The translations under genes and the position numbers were made by a program. Of a stretch of DNA of 64,000 nt, positions 11,612 through 23,934 are shown one piece after another; position 1 is the first letter of the stretch; every line of letters begins with the position of its first letter. The DNA is from Trema orientale (taxonomy: Eukaryota > Streptophyta > Magnoliopsida > Rosales > Cannabaceae). Under the pieces are notes generated by a model, which did not search any database, was not told the DNA's origin, and worked only from the letters and a program-made list of their open reading frames with translations. The stretch is from positions 1,616,019 to 1,680,018 of the forward strand of contig JXTC01000020.1 of NCBI GenBank assembly GCA_002914845.1, given 5' to 3'.

Positions 11612-12370
11612 GGGTTATTATAAAAAAAAAAAACATGCGTTTTTTATTTTAGCAAAAAAAATCTTAAGTTTTTCGTTATTCTAAATAAAACATTGAATTT
11701 TTTTTTTAATTCTAGCAATAAAAACATTGGGTTTCTAATTATATCAAATAAAATCATGAGATTTTGAAATACAATCAAATTGAACAAAAAATAGATATTT
11801 AATCAACAAATATATAACGCGATTAAGAAACTAATTTATTTTTTTAAGTGTTCTATATTCATGAATTATTTTTTAAAATTTATTTTAACTGAAAAAGCTA
11901 ACATTATTAATATATAATGCCATATTTTTCGTCCAATTTGGTGCTTGTCAATGTAAATAGATCATTTGACACAATGTATACTAAGAAAAAATATGTCATT
12001 TGTCTTATTTTGCGGACTAATTTAATTCGATTTTATAATCTAAAGATTTTATTTGATATAAATAAAAGGGCGCGTCTACAGTAGGGGCGCCCCTACGTAG
12101 GGCCCTGTCTATTCACCGTTGGATGGGAATCTGTATATAAATAGATTCTTCACAGATTCCCGTTATTCTCCACAGATTCCCATCCAACGATAATTAAGGC
12201 ATGACCCTACGTAAGGACGCCCCTACCGTAGCCATCCCCTAAATAAAAACTCAACATTTTTTTTTTGCTAAATTTAAATGAAGACAATGTTTTTTTTTTT
12301 ATACAATCGAAAACCCAATATCTTTTTTGTTAAAATAAAAAAATCCAATTTTTTTTTTTATAATAACCCC
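11612..12370. mobile_element. Mutator-type MITE with perfect 9-bp target duplication
   Basis: The element begins GGGTTATTATAAAAAAAAAA and ends with the reverse complement of GGGGTTATTATAAAAAAAAA. Arms of over 100 bp share TTTTTATTTTAGCAAAAAA-like motifs in inverted order. The duplication TTTTTTAAA is exact on both sides (11603-11611 and 12371-12379). No coding capacity. It is interrupted by the palindromic MITE at 12068-12239, so it is the older of the two insertions. Confidence 0.85.
12068..12239. mobile_element. Palindromic Mutator-type MITE, copy 2 (nested)
   Basis: A 172-bp fold-back element of the same family as 185-325: it starts GGGCGCGTCTACAGTAGGGG and shares the internal motifs CCTACGTA, TTCACCGTTGGATGGGAATC and the mirrored arm. 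The two copies differ at scattered positions and in the central loop. It is flanked by exact TAAATAAAA duplications (12059-12067 and 12240-12248), which defines the 9-bp, Mutator-type target duplication for the family. Confidence 0.9.
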
Positions 12371-12379
12371 TTTTTTAAA

Positions 12380-13996
12380 TTATAAAACAATTGGTGACAT
12401 GACTACAGTACTTACCCTATTATTCTTTCAAGTGACTTGGTACATTTATCGAATATCGTTGATTCACAAAATCTTGCCTTGACAAATATAGTCGAGTATA
12501 CTCGACAACAATGTCGAATTGTAGAGCGTCCGTTATAAGTCTTTAAATAAGTTTACAACTTTTTAACAAAAAAAAAAAAAAAAAAGTTTACAACTTAAAA
12601 ATAATAGTATTGAAAAAATTAGTTACTAAAGAAGCTCATTTGGAAAAGAAGCCCAAGACATCTATGGTCATTTTGCTCATAAAAGTTTTGGGCTAATGAT
12701 ATTAAAAAAAAAAATTAGAGAAATTTAGGTGGATGATCAAGATTTTAAATTTGATTAAGTAGATGTCTATTTTTAAAATTTTATAGCTAAATGTCCATGT
12801 ATATATATTTTTACACTTGGTAGATACACATATCTACCAATTTTAGCTATTGTACTGAAATACACTGGGTATATAATTTTTTACACTTGGTATATAAAAT
12901 TTTACACTTAGTATATAAGCATATATACCAGACATTTTGCTATAACATTTGACAAAGGGACATTTACTGAAATTGGGCACAAAATTTGGTCAAATTTCTA
13001 TAAGCCCCTATGAATTATGCTTGTTGTACCACTTTGCCCTCTGAATTATCAACTTACATAGTAATGTTCCTAAATTATGTAATTGTTACAACAATGATCA
13101 TTTTGTCTCAAACTGTTATATATTTAACAGAAATAAATCGTTGCAAAGCACATGTTTTAGTAACTGTGGTAAAAAAAAATAATATTATGAATTTTCAACT
13201 TATACGGTGGACCACCAAGACTCATGCATTTATTACAGTAATGATAATTTTTTCACAAATTATTAATTTTTTTTTATAAAAATGAGTCTTGTGCAAAGTA
13301 CACGTATTAGTAATTATTGCTAAAAACGAGATTTTGACTCATATAAGTAAATAATACTTAATTATACGTTTTATCTATGACTATTAAAATAACAGTTTAT
13401 AGTCCATTATTATAACAATTATATAATTTATTGGTCATTACTTATAAGTTAAAAATTCGAAGGCAAAATGATACAATAAGTAGTATTCATGGACAATGCT
13501 TATATTTAACCCAAAAGTTTTCCACATTATCATCTTGCGAGAGGACTCCAGGCTACCTCTCAAGAACTTTTTTAATATTATTATTATTTTTTGGTTTATT
13601 AAACGGGAAAAAAAAGGAAAGAGAAAGTTGGATTTCTAACATGGCGGGTAGGGAAATGAGATAAAGATGACTCGGATGACATGATATCCAAACGGGCACC
13701 AAAAAATATCCCAACGCGCCCATCCACTGCGGCCTCTAGTAATTTGAAAATATCTCACTCGTAGTCGCTATAGCCAGCCCAATTCTTCCCCGCTATTAAG
13801 AGCACCAAGCGTTGTGGTTATCCTTTTCTCTCCTGCTCTTCTCCTGTAAGTATATGCCCCTTTGCATTATTTTAGAATATTTTGTTCTCTCAGGAGCAAT
13901 TTGACAAACACCAACGACGCACGTGGAGATTTCCTTTGGGGCGTCTTGAAGTTACTTGCTTATGCTGATTTCTATGGTTGAGAACAAGTTTCTTTG
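12380..13996. other. Intergenic DNA and promoter region of the PGR3-like gene
   Basis: The left part is AT-rich, with repeated TTTACACTTGGTATATA-like motifs at 12800-12920 and no supported gene. The last 300-400 bp before 13997 become GC-richer and are the likely promoter and 5' leader. A GTAAGT at about 13847 could be a donor for a 5' leader intron, but no acceptor at a normal distance is convincing, so I do not call it. Confidence 0.5.
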
Positions 13997-16900
13997 ATGG
14001 GTCTGTTAATTGTTTGCTCTTCAACTATGTATCGTAGTGGTTTCAGTTATAATAGTGCTTTTACAGAGACTAGAATATCTAGTTCGAGTCATAATGAGAC
14101 GCTTAAAGGAACAAGCTGTAGAAATTTGAAGGTTTGGACATGTGGGTACATGGGAAACCGGTCGAAAGTGAGGCGAAAACGAATGGGTTTATGTGGGTTT
14201 GTGATGAAAATCCCAAAGGAAGGGGTGGCATTGGCGAAGGAGAAGAACAAAGTTGTAGTGAAATCTTCTGAGGAAGTTATCAGGGTTCTTAAGTCGACTA
14301 TGGACCCGAATGGGGCCTTTTCATATTTTATGTTGGTTGCTGGGTTGCCGAATGTTGTTCACACCACTGAAACGTGCAATTATATGCTTGAAGTCTTGTT
14401 GACTTATAGGAGGGTGGAGGATATGGCTGTTGTTTTTGATTTCATGCAAAAGAAAATCGTTAATCGGAATTTGAACACTTATCTTGCCATTTTCAAAGGT
14501 CTTTACATTAGGGGTGGAATTCGACAAACACCTCTTGCGCTCGAAAAGATGAGAAAGGCAGGTTTTGTTTTGAATGCTTATTCATATAATGGGTTGATCC
14601 ATTTGCTTATTCAATCAGGGCTTTGTAGGGAGGCTTTGGAGGTTTATAAAAGAATGGTCTTGGAAGGAATTAAGCCTAGCCTGAAGACTTATTCAGCGCT
14701 TATGGTGGCATTTGGAAAGCGAAGGGATACTCAAACTGTAATGGGTTTGTTAGAAGAGATGGAAAGTTTGGGGTTGAGGCCTAATATCTACACTTTCACC
14801 ATATGCATTAGAGTGCTTGGGAGGGCTGGCAAAATTGACGAGGCTTATGGTGTATTGAAGAAAATGGATGACGAGGGATGTGGGCCTGATGTTATTACTT
14901 ATACGGTTCTCATTGATGCTCTCTGTAATGCAGGTAGACTTGATAATGCAAAGGCATTGTTTGTAAAGATGAAAGCCAGCAGTCACAAACCTGATCGAGT
15001 GACATACATTACTTTGTTGGACAAGTTAAGTGATCGTGGGGAGTTGGAAACTGTGAAAGAAATTTGGGGTGAAATGGAAGCTGATGGTTATGCTCCTGAT
15101 GTAGTGACCTTCACTATTCTTATTGATGCTTTATGTAAAGCAGGGAATGTTGACAAAGCATTTGATACTTTGGGTGTCATGAAGGACAAAGGGATCTCGC
15201 CAAATCTTCATACTTATAACACGTTGATTGGTGGACTATTAAGGGCAAGTAGATTGGATGAGGCTCTAAAGCTTTTTGGTAATATGGAATCCCTGGGTGT
15301 CATGCCTACTGCTTATACATACATTCTTTTCATTGACTACTATGGAAAATCTGGTGATTCTGTTAAAGCTATTGACACCTTTGAGAAGATGAAAGGTAGA
15401 GGCATTGTTCCTAATATTGTAGCTTGCAATGCTTCTTTGTACGGTCTTGCTGAAACAGGTAGACTTGAAGAAGCAAAGGATATTTTTAATGGACTCAAAC
15501 TTAGTGGGCTTGCTCCTGATTCGGTAACTTATAACCTGATGATGAGATGCTATAGTAAGGTGGGGCAAGTAGACGAAGCCATTAAGTTACTCTCTGAGAT
15601 GGTGAAAGAAGGGTGTGAGCCTGATGTAATCATGGTTAATTCTTTGATTGACATGCTTTACAAGACTAACCGAGTAGATGAAGCGTGGAAAATGTTTTAT
15701 GGAATGGAAGGTATGAAGCTACCTCCAACAGTTGTAACCTTCAACACGTTACTTGCTGGTCTAAGGAAAGAAGGTAAAGTTCAAAAAGCGATACAAGTAT
15801 TTGAGACTATGACAGAGCGTGGTTGTCCTCCAAACACTGTCACTTTCAACACTATCCTGGACTGCCTCTGCAAGAATGATGAAGTTGCATTGGCCTTGGA
15901 ATTGCTTTGTAAAATGTCAACAATGAATTGCCGTCCTGATGTCTTCACTTACAACACAATCATTTATGGTTTAATCAGGGAAAACAAAGTTAATGATGCA
16001 TTTTGGTTCTTCCATCAGATGAAGAAATCTATGTATCCCGATCGTGTAACTATATTCACCATCATTCCAGGTGTGGTAAAGATTGGCCGCATTGACGATG
16101 CATTCAGAATTGTGAAGTGCTTTGTGTATCAGGTTGGGGTTTGCATAGATGGGCCCTTTTGGGAAGATTTGATAGGAGGGACTCTGATTGAAGCTGAAAC
16201 TGATACAGTTATCTTATTGGCTGAGAAATTAGTATCTAATAAAGTTTGCCTGGATGACTCTGTACTTATACCCCTAATAAGGGTGTTATGTAAGTGTAAG
16301 AAAGCTCCTCATGCAGAATATTTGTTTGCTAAATTTACTAGGACTCTGGGAATAAAGCCTACGCTGGAATCATACAATTGTTTGATTGAAGGGCTTCTGA
16401 GAGCTCATGTCAGTGAAAAGGCTTGGGATCTTTTCAACGAAATGAAAAGAGTTGGTTGTGCCCCAGATGCTTTCACATACAACTTGTTACTTGATGTTCA
16501 TGGGAAGTCTGGGAAAATCACCGAACTCTTTGGATTGTATGAAGAGATGTGTAGTAGGGGGTGCAAGCCCAACACTGTAACATACAATATTGTCATTTCC
16601 AGTCTTGTGAAATTTAATAGTGTGGATAAAGCTATTAATTTCTACTATGATCTTGTAAGTGGTGATTTCTCCCCCTCTCCTTGTACATATGGTCCGCTCA
16701 TTGATGGACTTTTGAAGTTGGGAAGACATGAAGAAGCAATGCTTTTCTTCGAGGAGATGGCAGAATATGGATGCAAGCCTAATTGTGCAATTTTCAATAT
16801 TCTCATAAATGGGTTTGGGAAAACAGGAGATGTGGAAACTGCCTGTATGTTGTTTAAAAGGATGGTTAAAGAAGGAATAAGGCCAGACTTGAAGTCTTAC

Positions 16901-17344
16901 ACAATTCTTGTAGATTGCCTCTGCCTCGAAGGAGAAATTGACGATGCTCTGTGTTACTTTGAGGAACTAAAGCTGAGTGGCCTTAATCCCGATTCAGTTT
17001 GTTACAACCTTATGATCAATGCACTCGGAAGATCACGGAGGGTAGAAGAAGCTCTGTCTCTCTACGATGAAATGCAGAGCAGAGGAATGTGTCCTGATCT
17101 TTACACTTACAACTCACTGATACTCAGTCTTGGGATTGCGGGAATGGTGGAGCAAGCTGGGAGTATGTATGAAGAACTACAGCTTAAGGGTCTTGAACCT
17201 GACGTTTTCACGTACAATGCTCTCATTCGAGCCTACAGCATGTCAGGCAATCCTGACCATGCTTATGCAGTTTACAAGAAGATGATGGTTGGCGGCTGCA
17301 ACCCGAACGTGGGAACGTTTGCACAGCTTCCTAATGAAACTTGA
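13997..17344 (+). CDS. PGR3: Chloroplast P-class PPR protein, PGR3-like
   Basis: One intronless frame of 1115 aa from the ATG at 13997. Codon 1 is an ATG; the TTG just before it is not a plausible plant start. Residues 1 to about 70 are Ser/Arg/Lys-rich and likely a plastid transit peptide. From about residue 115 to the C terminus the protein is a nearly continuous array of 35-aa P-type PPR motifs, for example [40 protein letters not shown] and [20 protein letters not shown]. No E, DYW or SMR domain follows. Length and architecture match Arabidopsis PGR3 (At4g31850, about 1112 aa, 27 PPRs). Family knowledge: PGR3 stabilises the petL operon RNA and promotes petL and ndhA translation, so it supports the cytochrome b6f and NDH complexes. 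The reading frame is intact. Confidence 0.93.
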   Translation: MGLLIVCSSTMYRSGFSYNSAFTETRISSSSHNETLKGTSCRNLKVWTCGYMGNRSKVRRKRMGLCGFVMKIPKEGVALAKEKNKVVVKSSEEVIRVLKSTMDPNGAFSYFMLVAGLPNVVHTTETCNYMLEVLLTYRRVEDMAVVFDFMQKKIVNRNLNTYLAIFKGLYIRGGIRQTPLALEKMRKAGFVLNAYSYNGLIHLLIQSGLCREALEVYKRMVLEGIKPSLKTYSALMVAFGKRRDTQTVMGLLEEMESLGLRPNIYTFTICIRVLGRAGKIDEAYGVLKKMDDEGCGPDVITYTVLIDALCNAGRLDNAKALFVKMKASSHKPDRVTYITLLDKLSDRGELETVKEIWGEMEADGYAPDVVTFTILIDALCKAGNVDKAFDTLGVMKDKGISPNLHTYNTLIGGLLRASRLDEALKLFGNMESLGVMPTAYTYILFIDYYGKSGDSVKAIDTFEKMKGRGIVPNIVACNASLYGLAETGRLEEAKDIFNGLKLSGLAPDSVTYNLMMRCYSKVGQVDEAIKLLSEMVKEGCEPDVIMVNSLIDMLYKTNRVDEAWKMFYGMEGMKLPPTVVTFNTLLAGLRKEGKVQKAIQVFETMTERGCPPNTVTFNTILDCLCKNDEVALALELLCKMSTMNCRPDVFTYNTIIYGLIRENKVNDAFWFFHQMKKSMYPDRVTIFTIIPGVVKIGRIDDAFRIVKCFVYQVGVCIDGPFWEDLIGGTLIEAETDTVILLAEKLVSNKVCLDDSVLIPLIRVLCKCKKAPHAEYLFAKFTRTLGIKPTLESYNCLIEGLLRAHVSEKAWDLFNEMKRVGCAPDAFTYNLLLDVHGKSGKITELFGLYEEMCSRGCKPNTVTYNIVISSLVKFNSVDKAINFYYDLVSGDFSPSPCTYGPLIDGLLKLGRHEEAMLFFEEMAEYGCKPNCAIFNILINGFGKTGDVETACMLFKRMVKEGIRPDLKSYTILVDCLCLEGEIDDALCYFEELKLSGLNPDSVCYNLMINALGRSRRVEEALSLYDEMQSRGMCPDLYTYNSLILSLGIAGMVEQAGSMYEELQLKGLEPDVFTYNALIRAYSMSGNPDHAYAVYKKMMVGGCNPNVGTFAQLPNET

Positions 17345-18271
17345 GTAGCTGACTTCATTGAAATACTCGAGGATTGACAGACTTACTTCTATAAAATTGT
17401 ATTTTGAGGTACAACGCTTCTTCTATTATCATGTTATTCAAAGGGTACACTTTATACTTCCAGTTAATCTACTCATAATTCTCTAGAATATGTTTTGAGG
17501 TAGATTTCCTTTTAAGAAAGATTCTTATTCAAAATCTTATGCGAACTTACCATTTTCAGGACCAGATGGTTCAAAGGATGACCAAGTGATTTTTGTTCAT
17601 ATGCTGATTCGATTTCCGACAAGTTTGGTGGTGAAGGGTTGTCGAGAATGCATCTAAATTTACTATTTCTTATAGATTCCCTGTGTAATATCAAGTTGTC
17701 GGAGGAGATTGTATATATCCTAGTCTTGTATACCTTGTTTATAAGGTTCACCTATTACATGGATCATAGTGTAAATGCTATACTAATCTTCTCATCATTT
17801 AATAAACGGAGTACGTCATTTTTTCCTCACATTTTCAATTCAGATATATTATGACTGATATAAGTAGAGAAGTAAACCGACAATATTATTTCTGCTTTTG
17901 CTAAAATGGATCAGAAATTTGAACCCATCAATGCTTTCTCAAGGAAAAGGCAAAACGTAAAACGGCTTCCACTGCATTAGAAGAAAATAAAAAATAAAAT
18001 AGAAGTAATTGAAGAACATAGGAATTCGGTTAAACTTGATTATATAACAGTAATACAAGCACGAAATTTTCGAAAAGGGACATTCTAATAATATTTTCAT
18101 TGATAGACCTTCCGCAACCTCATGTATACTAAAATCTCTATACAGTTCGCAATCGAAGAATGATAACAACCTATATGAAAAACTTGTGCAGACATTACAA
18201 TGGGATTTTCAACCTCTATCTCTATCACTTATACTAAAACCAGAAGTCTTTCAGGTAACTAGTAAAACAAA
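17345..18271. other. Spacer between the convergent genes 3 and 4
   Basis: About 930 bp that hold the 3' untranslated regions of both converging genes. I see AATAAA-like signals but cannot decide which are used. No coding region is supported; the short frames at 17512-17854 lie in both strands of AT-rich sequence. Confidence 0.6.
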
Positions 18272-19512
18272 TTAGACCTCCAAAACAACCTGATCTTGCA
18301 CCGTTATTTTCTTCTTTCCGACTCTTTTGCCATTGATCAGGCAATTTTTGGGCTTCTTCTGTAGTCTTATGGGTTCCATAATGGGAATTTCCTTTTCCAT
18401 TCCTCTTTCATTCTCTGTGACACCCTGCCATATAAAAATCAGAATCAGCACACGTACATGGACTGAGAGAATGAAAGTAACAAAATATTTATCAGTGTTT
18501 TAAACTTTCAACCAGTTTATCATTCTAGTTTCATTACCGAAATGGCCTTTGTATCCAAAACTTTTGTGGTGCCATGTCGAACGGGTTCATTGACATTATA
18601 TTTATTCTCCTTCGAAGATAGCTGAGGCTGCATATGCGAATTTTGATTCTGAACACTCTGCGTTTCAGTGTTGAAAGATTGCTTTTTCAGCAGATAATTA
18701 TGCCTTCGCCTCAAAAACCTGAAGCTCAAACAAGAAAAACACAAGCTGCAATGTTATAACCCCTCTTCTTTTACTGTACTTGCTCACAAAATCTATTGTA
18801 ATCCACAATATAACAAGAAAAACAAAGATTATACCGAACTTCCGCCAGAAGGGTTTCTCTCTTTTGCCAGGCAGCTTGCAATTTCTTCTTTTTCGAAACA
18901 AACTCCTGAAATGAAACAAATCAATAAAGAGACAATAAACCCCAGAACAGACGTATCCCAAGAAAATACCCTTTCCTCCAATGCCCATGTCTAGCTAAGA
19001 AATTGAGAATGGTGAATCAAAAAGAAGTTACAAGATTTTAAATCTGAGATTTCACCCAGTACAATTATCACATGACAAAAACCTCAACAGAGTTTTATCC
19101 TTAAAAAGTAGTTGACTTTATTGCTATCAGCTTCTGAGCTTCTATTTCCCATCACCTTGTCCAAATACAGATATATTTACTTCAAGGTCTTACAACAATC
19201 ACAGCAAGAGGAATACACTAAACCAACGGAAACCAATAAAACGATCTTCATAGATTTCAATACTTGAAAACACATTATAATAAGAAACAACAGTCAATTT
19301 ATATACCCAGAAAATCAAAATCAAAATCAAACTGAAAAAACAAACCCAAACGTAGAATTCAGAAAATTTAACCCAACTTGAAAAGCCCGTACCTTTTGCA
19401 CGTCCAGGTACTCTTGCAAAAGAGTTTGATGGCTATACTTAATTCTCGCTTCCTCGACAATGAGCCGAGATTGATGAGAATTAGCAGAGACCCTTTTCAT
19501 CAAAGCCTTCAT
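18272..19512 (-). CDS. Unrecognised 174-aa protein with N-terminal coiled coil and basic C terminus
   Basis: I do not recognise the family with confidence. Four coding exons on the minus strand (19393-19512, 18835-18905, 18538-18718, 18272-18424) join in frame through GT-AG introns. The start MKALMKRVSANSHQSRLIVE is the first true ATG; the in-frame codon at 19533 is TTG. Residues about 15-75 are highly charged and predicted helical (EEARIKYSHQTLLQEYLDVQ, then EFVSKKKKLQAAWQKRETLL), consistent with a coiled coil. They end in AEVRFLRRRHNYLLKK. The middle is polar and low in complexity (Gln/Asn/Ser). The last exon is basic, with LQKKPKNC, NGKRVGKKKI and the terminus VQDQVVLEV. The clean splicing and codon structure argue for a real gene. 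Basic patches allow a nuclear, nucleic-acid-associated role, which is inference only. Confidence 0.8.
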
Positions 19513-20778
19513 AGTTGCGTCTCCAAACACCAAAATTACAGATTAAGCAGAAAAAGGAGAAAATCAATAAAAATTCAGTAAATTCCTTCTCATCTCCAAA
19601 TCTTCCAAGGTTGGACCTTTGGATTAATCCAAACTTAGTTATAAAGCAAGACACCAAATTTGATCAGGAAATTGGTGTTTTAGAGAGAGACCCTCTTCAT
19701 ATTAGCATCTTAACTCTTCGAAGGACCGACTCAAATAAGGATTTAGAGATTGGAGATTGTAGATGGAGAAGGAGAGAGAAAAAGGGCAGCGAGAAAAGAA
19801 GGAATGAAACAAAATACAATAGAATAAAAAGGTAATTAATGAAAAAAAAAGAGAGAAAGGAAAGGTGGGTTGTTGTCCTTCTGTTCTCTGTATCTTGTTT
19901 TGATGAAACCCGAAAAGGCCCATTGAGTGTCGTAGAGATTATAAAGAATTGAATGAAACGAGTGATGAAGATGGGATTCACAGAAGGGCAGTTGTGGGAA
20001 GTGGGGCTTTTTTATATTTTGTTTTTGTTTCGGGGGAAAGAGAGCTGTGGTTGGAGGATAATTCAAGACATATTTGTATATCTATCCTAGCCATTTTTCC
20101 CATTTGTTTTTCTCCTCTTCTACATAAATTTTGGTCCAGCTGGGCCATTTTAGGGTGAGAGAGATAGATAGCTCGCTCTAGAGAGAGAGAGAGAGAGAGA
20201 GAGTGAGAGAGAGGAATATGGCAAATGGGTGTGTTTGTATTTTGTGTGTATTTATATCTGGCAAGGTTTTGGTTTGGGTTGGGATGAAGAGAGAGAATGG
20301 TGCAGGAAAAGGGCAGCAGATGGATACATGGCTGCTGTTTGCCTATGCCTTGCAGTTTGAGCTAAGGAAAGCCCCTTTGCATGGCTTGAGTCCTGAGATG
20401 AAGGTTGTCCACTAGATGACAAAAATGGGATGAAATGACAAAAGTACCCTCATCACTTTTGGGGTTAATAAAATTAAGGAAATTAGTGATGTACCTCAGA
20501 AAACAAAGTACATCAAGCTCTAGTCTAATTTTATGTTTCATCATGACATATAATTCAAAATATGAAATATTTGATGAGTTCTCTTAATTTTATTCTTTTT
20601 ATTTAAACTTTTAAATTAAGGTATCATTTGTTTATTTATGGACACCGGAATTAGAACGAGGATTTAAGGATTTGGATTAAGTGTTTAGACAATGTCTTCA
20701 TACATATTTGTAGATTGTCGTAATATACAAATGCCTTAAATATTCCAAAGTATTGTTAGTTCTTAGGGTTAATACTTA
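19513..20778. other. Promoter side of gene 4 and intergenic DNA
   Basis: The 5' leader and promoter of gene 4 lie at the left, with pyrimidine-rich tracts on the minus strand at 19740-19860. A GA microsatellite occupies 20181-20213. The plus-strand frame at 20203-20415 starts inside that microsatellite, has no recognisable domain and is not called. From 20440 on the DNA is AT-rich up to the Harbinger element. Confidence 0.5.
20181..20213. repeat. (GA)n microsatellite
   Basis: A run of GA dinucleotides with one GT interruption (AGAGAGAGAGAGAGAGTGAG type), about 33 bp, upstream of gene 4. Confidence 0.9.
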
Positions 20779-21479
20779 GGCCTGTTTGGTGATAGCGATA
20801 GAATGGTAATGGTAATGATCATAGTAATGGTAATAGTAAACATAATAGAATAGAAAAAGAATAATAATGTAATTATGCTATTTGGTTAGAGTGATAGAAT
20901 CAGTAGCTGAATGAGTATTTTTATGTTTAGTTAACAGTGTAAAAGAATGAAATCAGCTACATTATGACAAAAATACCATCAAGCTTAAAATATTCAAGCT
21001 TAAAATGAATATTTTAAATATTTTAAATTAGATTTAACATTACATTATTTCATTAATGTCACATTTTTATTTAAAAAAACACATTTGACAAGAAAAAAAT
21101 ATTAAAATAAAATTTTCAAAAATAAAATAAAAAATTATTATTTCCTTCATAAAATATGTATTGTTAATAATTTTCCTTTTTTTATTAATATCACATTTTT
21201 TATTAAGAAAAAAACACAATCAGTACTAAAGGAGTTACATAATGCATATGTTATATAATGGCTATGTCGTGTGTTGTAGCTAAAGAGAATAAAAAGGCTT
21301 GGTCAAATTACATGCTTAGCTATATTATACTTAGCTAAATCACCTACATATTATATCATTAATTTAAGTCATATATGATTATACATATGCTAATACCAAA
21401 AAGATAGTAATTAACTATGCCAAATACACGAAAAGTTGTCTCTCAAAAGATTCTCCTCATAATGTCAAGATGTTGTCCT

Positions 21480-22315
21480 TGATAGTTCCATCAAGGAGAG
21501 CTCTCACCCACTCATTTTTATCATTATCGAGAACACTAAAAAAAAATAAGAAACCATAGCATTATCTTGCATAATCATAGGGGCTACCTTATGACGCTCT
21601 ATTGTTGTGAGTGTCGTAGTCCTCTTTAACTCATCTCCAAGTTGCATATGCTTATCATTCATATCCTTACTAATAGCTTTGCTCAAAAGAATAGAGGCTT
21701 TTTCAATAACTTCAGCAATAACATAAGATGACTCCTTAATTGCTTCATAAGCATCTCCATTGCTAGCACTTTTCCTTTTTTTCTTATAAAATTCTTGTGC
21801 ACTAGTAGGAAGGTTTCTATCTTCCCACTCATTGAGGTGATAACGTTGGCCTCGATAAGGTACAAAAAATCCCTTGCAATTGGTATATCCGACGTCTACA
21901 AGGTAATAGTTACCTAAAAAAGATATTAAAAAAATATATATTTTCTAATGAGTTTCTTCAAAAAAAAAAAAAAAAAGACCTTACAATCTAATAAGTTTTT
22001 CTTTAAATAAGACCTTACAATCTAACATCCAAACATACCATTTAGAACTCATAAACCATTTGTCCTACGTAATGCATTTCGTAGAATTCTATATCAGCTG
22101 CTGAGCCTTCCCATCCAAGTAATACATATATGAATTGCATATCTTGAGAACAGACTCCTAAAATATTTGTAGCCACTTCTCCCTTCTGGGTAAGGTATTT
22201 GGGTCTCTCAATCATAGATACTCTTACCCTAATATAAGTCCCATCTAATTCCCTTAAGCAATTTTGTCACAAAATAAATGAATTGTATGATTAGTAAAGT
22301 AAAATAAATTTTTAA
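21480..22315 (-). pseudogene. Fused remnant: Harbinger transposase core and Myb-like C terminus
   Basis: Reading the minus strand leftward from about 22250, a DDE_Tnp_4-type segment is recognisable: DVGYTNCKGFFVPYRGQRYH, then LNEWEDRNLPTSAQEFYKKK. It runs without a clear break into residues matching the C-terminal part of the Harbinger Myb-like protein (KAISKDMNDKHMQLGDELKR, then ERHKVAPMIMQDNAMVSYFF). In copy 2 these two parts belong to separate genes more than 1 kb apart, so an internal deletion has fused them. A stop follows the YFF motif. This is a defective derivative, not a functional protein. Confidence 0.7.
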
Positions 22316-23733
22316 TAAAGTGTGGTGCTCAAGATTTTCACATACATACTAAGCTAATAATAAACATATTCTAATTACATATTAGGCATCTAGAATTCAT
22401 TAATACTATTTTCATAGGAACATGCTCATTCATTATGTTATGTACATTTACATACATATTATTACACTGATACTTGTCAAAGTGTCCCAATGCAGTGTAA
22501 AGGTTCAATACCCTCAGAGAGAGAGAGCTCAGTATGCTAAATGAACAAAGAATATATTTATCAAAGCAATACTATGTGCACATGCATTAAGATCATACTT
22601 ATTGATAACTTGGTCAAATAGTAGTTTTTCGGTGAAATACAATTTTCACGTATTTTGGAGCCAAATTCACTGTGTGTTTAACACGTCAAATAGCTTTAAT
22701 TCAATGTCTAGAACTCATTTATAGTATTTTATTTGTCGGCTCCAGATAAGTACGAGGTGGCATTCACTACACTGATTTGTATTTTATTGCACTAAGCTAG
22801 CTTAGATTCAGCTTAATCACGTAATGTCACTTTTGTGCATTCTAATTATTAAGTGCTAATACTATTTTTGTATTATTAAGTGGAGTCTAATTGACTTATT
22901 TTTATGTTTAATTATTAGTTATGGGGCTATGTTTTACCAGATTACAATAAGGTTGGCCATATAGGATCATAAGTCAAAATATGACTAGATTTCATTTTTT
23001 AAGCTAGGATTCACCAACTTTAGTCACACTTAGGTGTATAGGAGTGACCAGTAACGTGGTGACTATGCTAAGGATGTTTTAGAGCTGGACACATGGAAAG
23101 TAATGTGTAAAATACCCAAAATACCCCTTAGAAATTAAGTTATGCCTTTTCTTAGCCATTAAGTGTTGATTTTTGACCAAATCTGATCATTTTTCTTTTT
23201 CCTTCTCTCTAGCCATGACCTGAACCTCTCTAGTTCCTTTTTAGACTTCTCTCAACTTCTCTTAACTATTTTCAAGAGTTTCTAAGTGGTAGAATTTAAA
23301 TTGGAGCTCTAAAAAGCAAGATAGATCAAAACTAGTCAAGGTAATTCTACTAGTTCTTCTTCCTAGGTCTTTTTCTTTAATTTCAATTCTCCACTTGCTC
23401 TCACTTAAATAATGGTTCCTCTAGGTTCTTTTGAGTCCTAAAATCCGTTTGAAAGCCTTGAGAATCAATTTAGTAGAGGTAGAAGGCAAGAGCTTCAGTA
23501 AAAGCTCAAACTAGTCAATGTGAGCTCTATATAGTCAATGTGAGCTCTATATAGGATTTTGAATATTTAGCTAATTTCTTTTATTTCAGCACTTAAACCA
23601 AAGCTATTATTTGATGAATGATGATCTTAGGAACCCTTACATATTGCTGGAATATAGAATTTAAGTGGGTAATTCAAGTTACACCTAGAGCCCCAAATTT
23701 GCTAATTATGGATTTAAGTGTTTTTGTGAGTAT

Positions 23734-23934
23734 GACGAAGTGGGTTAGCTCAAGTGGTAAGAGCACCCACTACCTAGGATCTCGGTCCTAGGTTCGAGTC
23801 ACACCGGGGTAGGCGTGAAAGCCAATTATCCCTAATGGGGTGGGGTGGGGATTGGGTAGTATTAGGTATTTTCCTTTAATTTGTAATAAGTAGAGGTCAT
23901 TAGTTAAGCCCCACTTTTTTTTTTTTTTAAAAAA
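23734..23934 (+). mobile_element. tRNA-derived SINE with 18-bp target duplication
   Basis: A 201-bp element starting GACGAAGTGGGTTAGCTCAA. It contains pol III promoter-like boxes: box A (GGTTAGCTCAAGTGGTAAGA) and box B (GGTTCGAGTCA) as in tRNA genes. It ends in a T-rich and A-rich tail. It is flanked by exact direct repeats AAGTGTTTTTGTGAGTAT at 23716-23733 and 23935-23952. The tRNA-like part does not fold into a complete tRNA, so it is a SINE rather than a tRNA gene. It inserted into the Tekay-like LTR. Confidence 0.9.

Noticed and set aside
13994-13996. Upstream start of the PGR3-like frame
   Set aside because: The codon at 13994 is TTG, not ATG. The first true ATG is at 13997. Similar TTG/GTG pseudo-starts were rejected for the NTF2-like gene (29443), gene 4 (19533) and the C1D-like gene (8187).
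14321-16729. Antisense frames inside the PGR3-like gene
   Set aside because: They are shadows of a real coding strand with intact PPR repeats.
20203-20415. Plus-strand 70-residue frame
   Set aside because: It starts inside a GA microsatellite upstream of gene 4 and has no family motif or splice partner.
23741-23815. tRNA gene in the LTR region
   Set aside because: It has box A/B-like sequences but lacks paired acceptor and anticodon stems, and is bounded by an 18-bp duplication, so it is a SINE.
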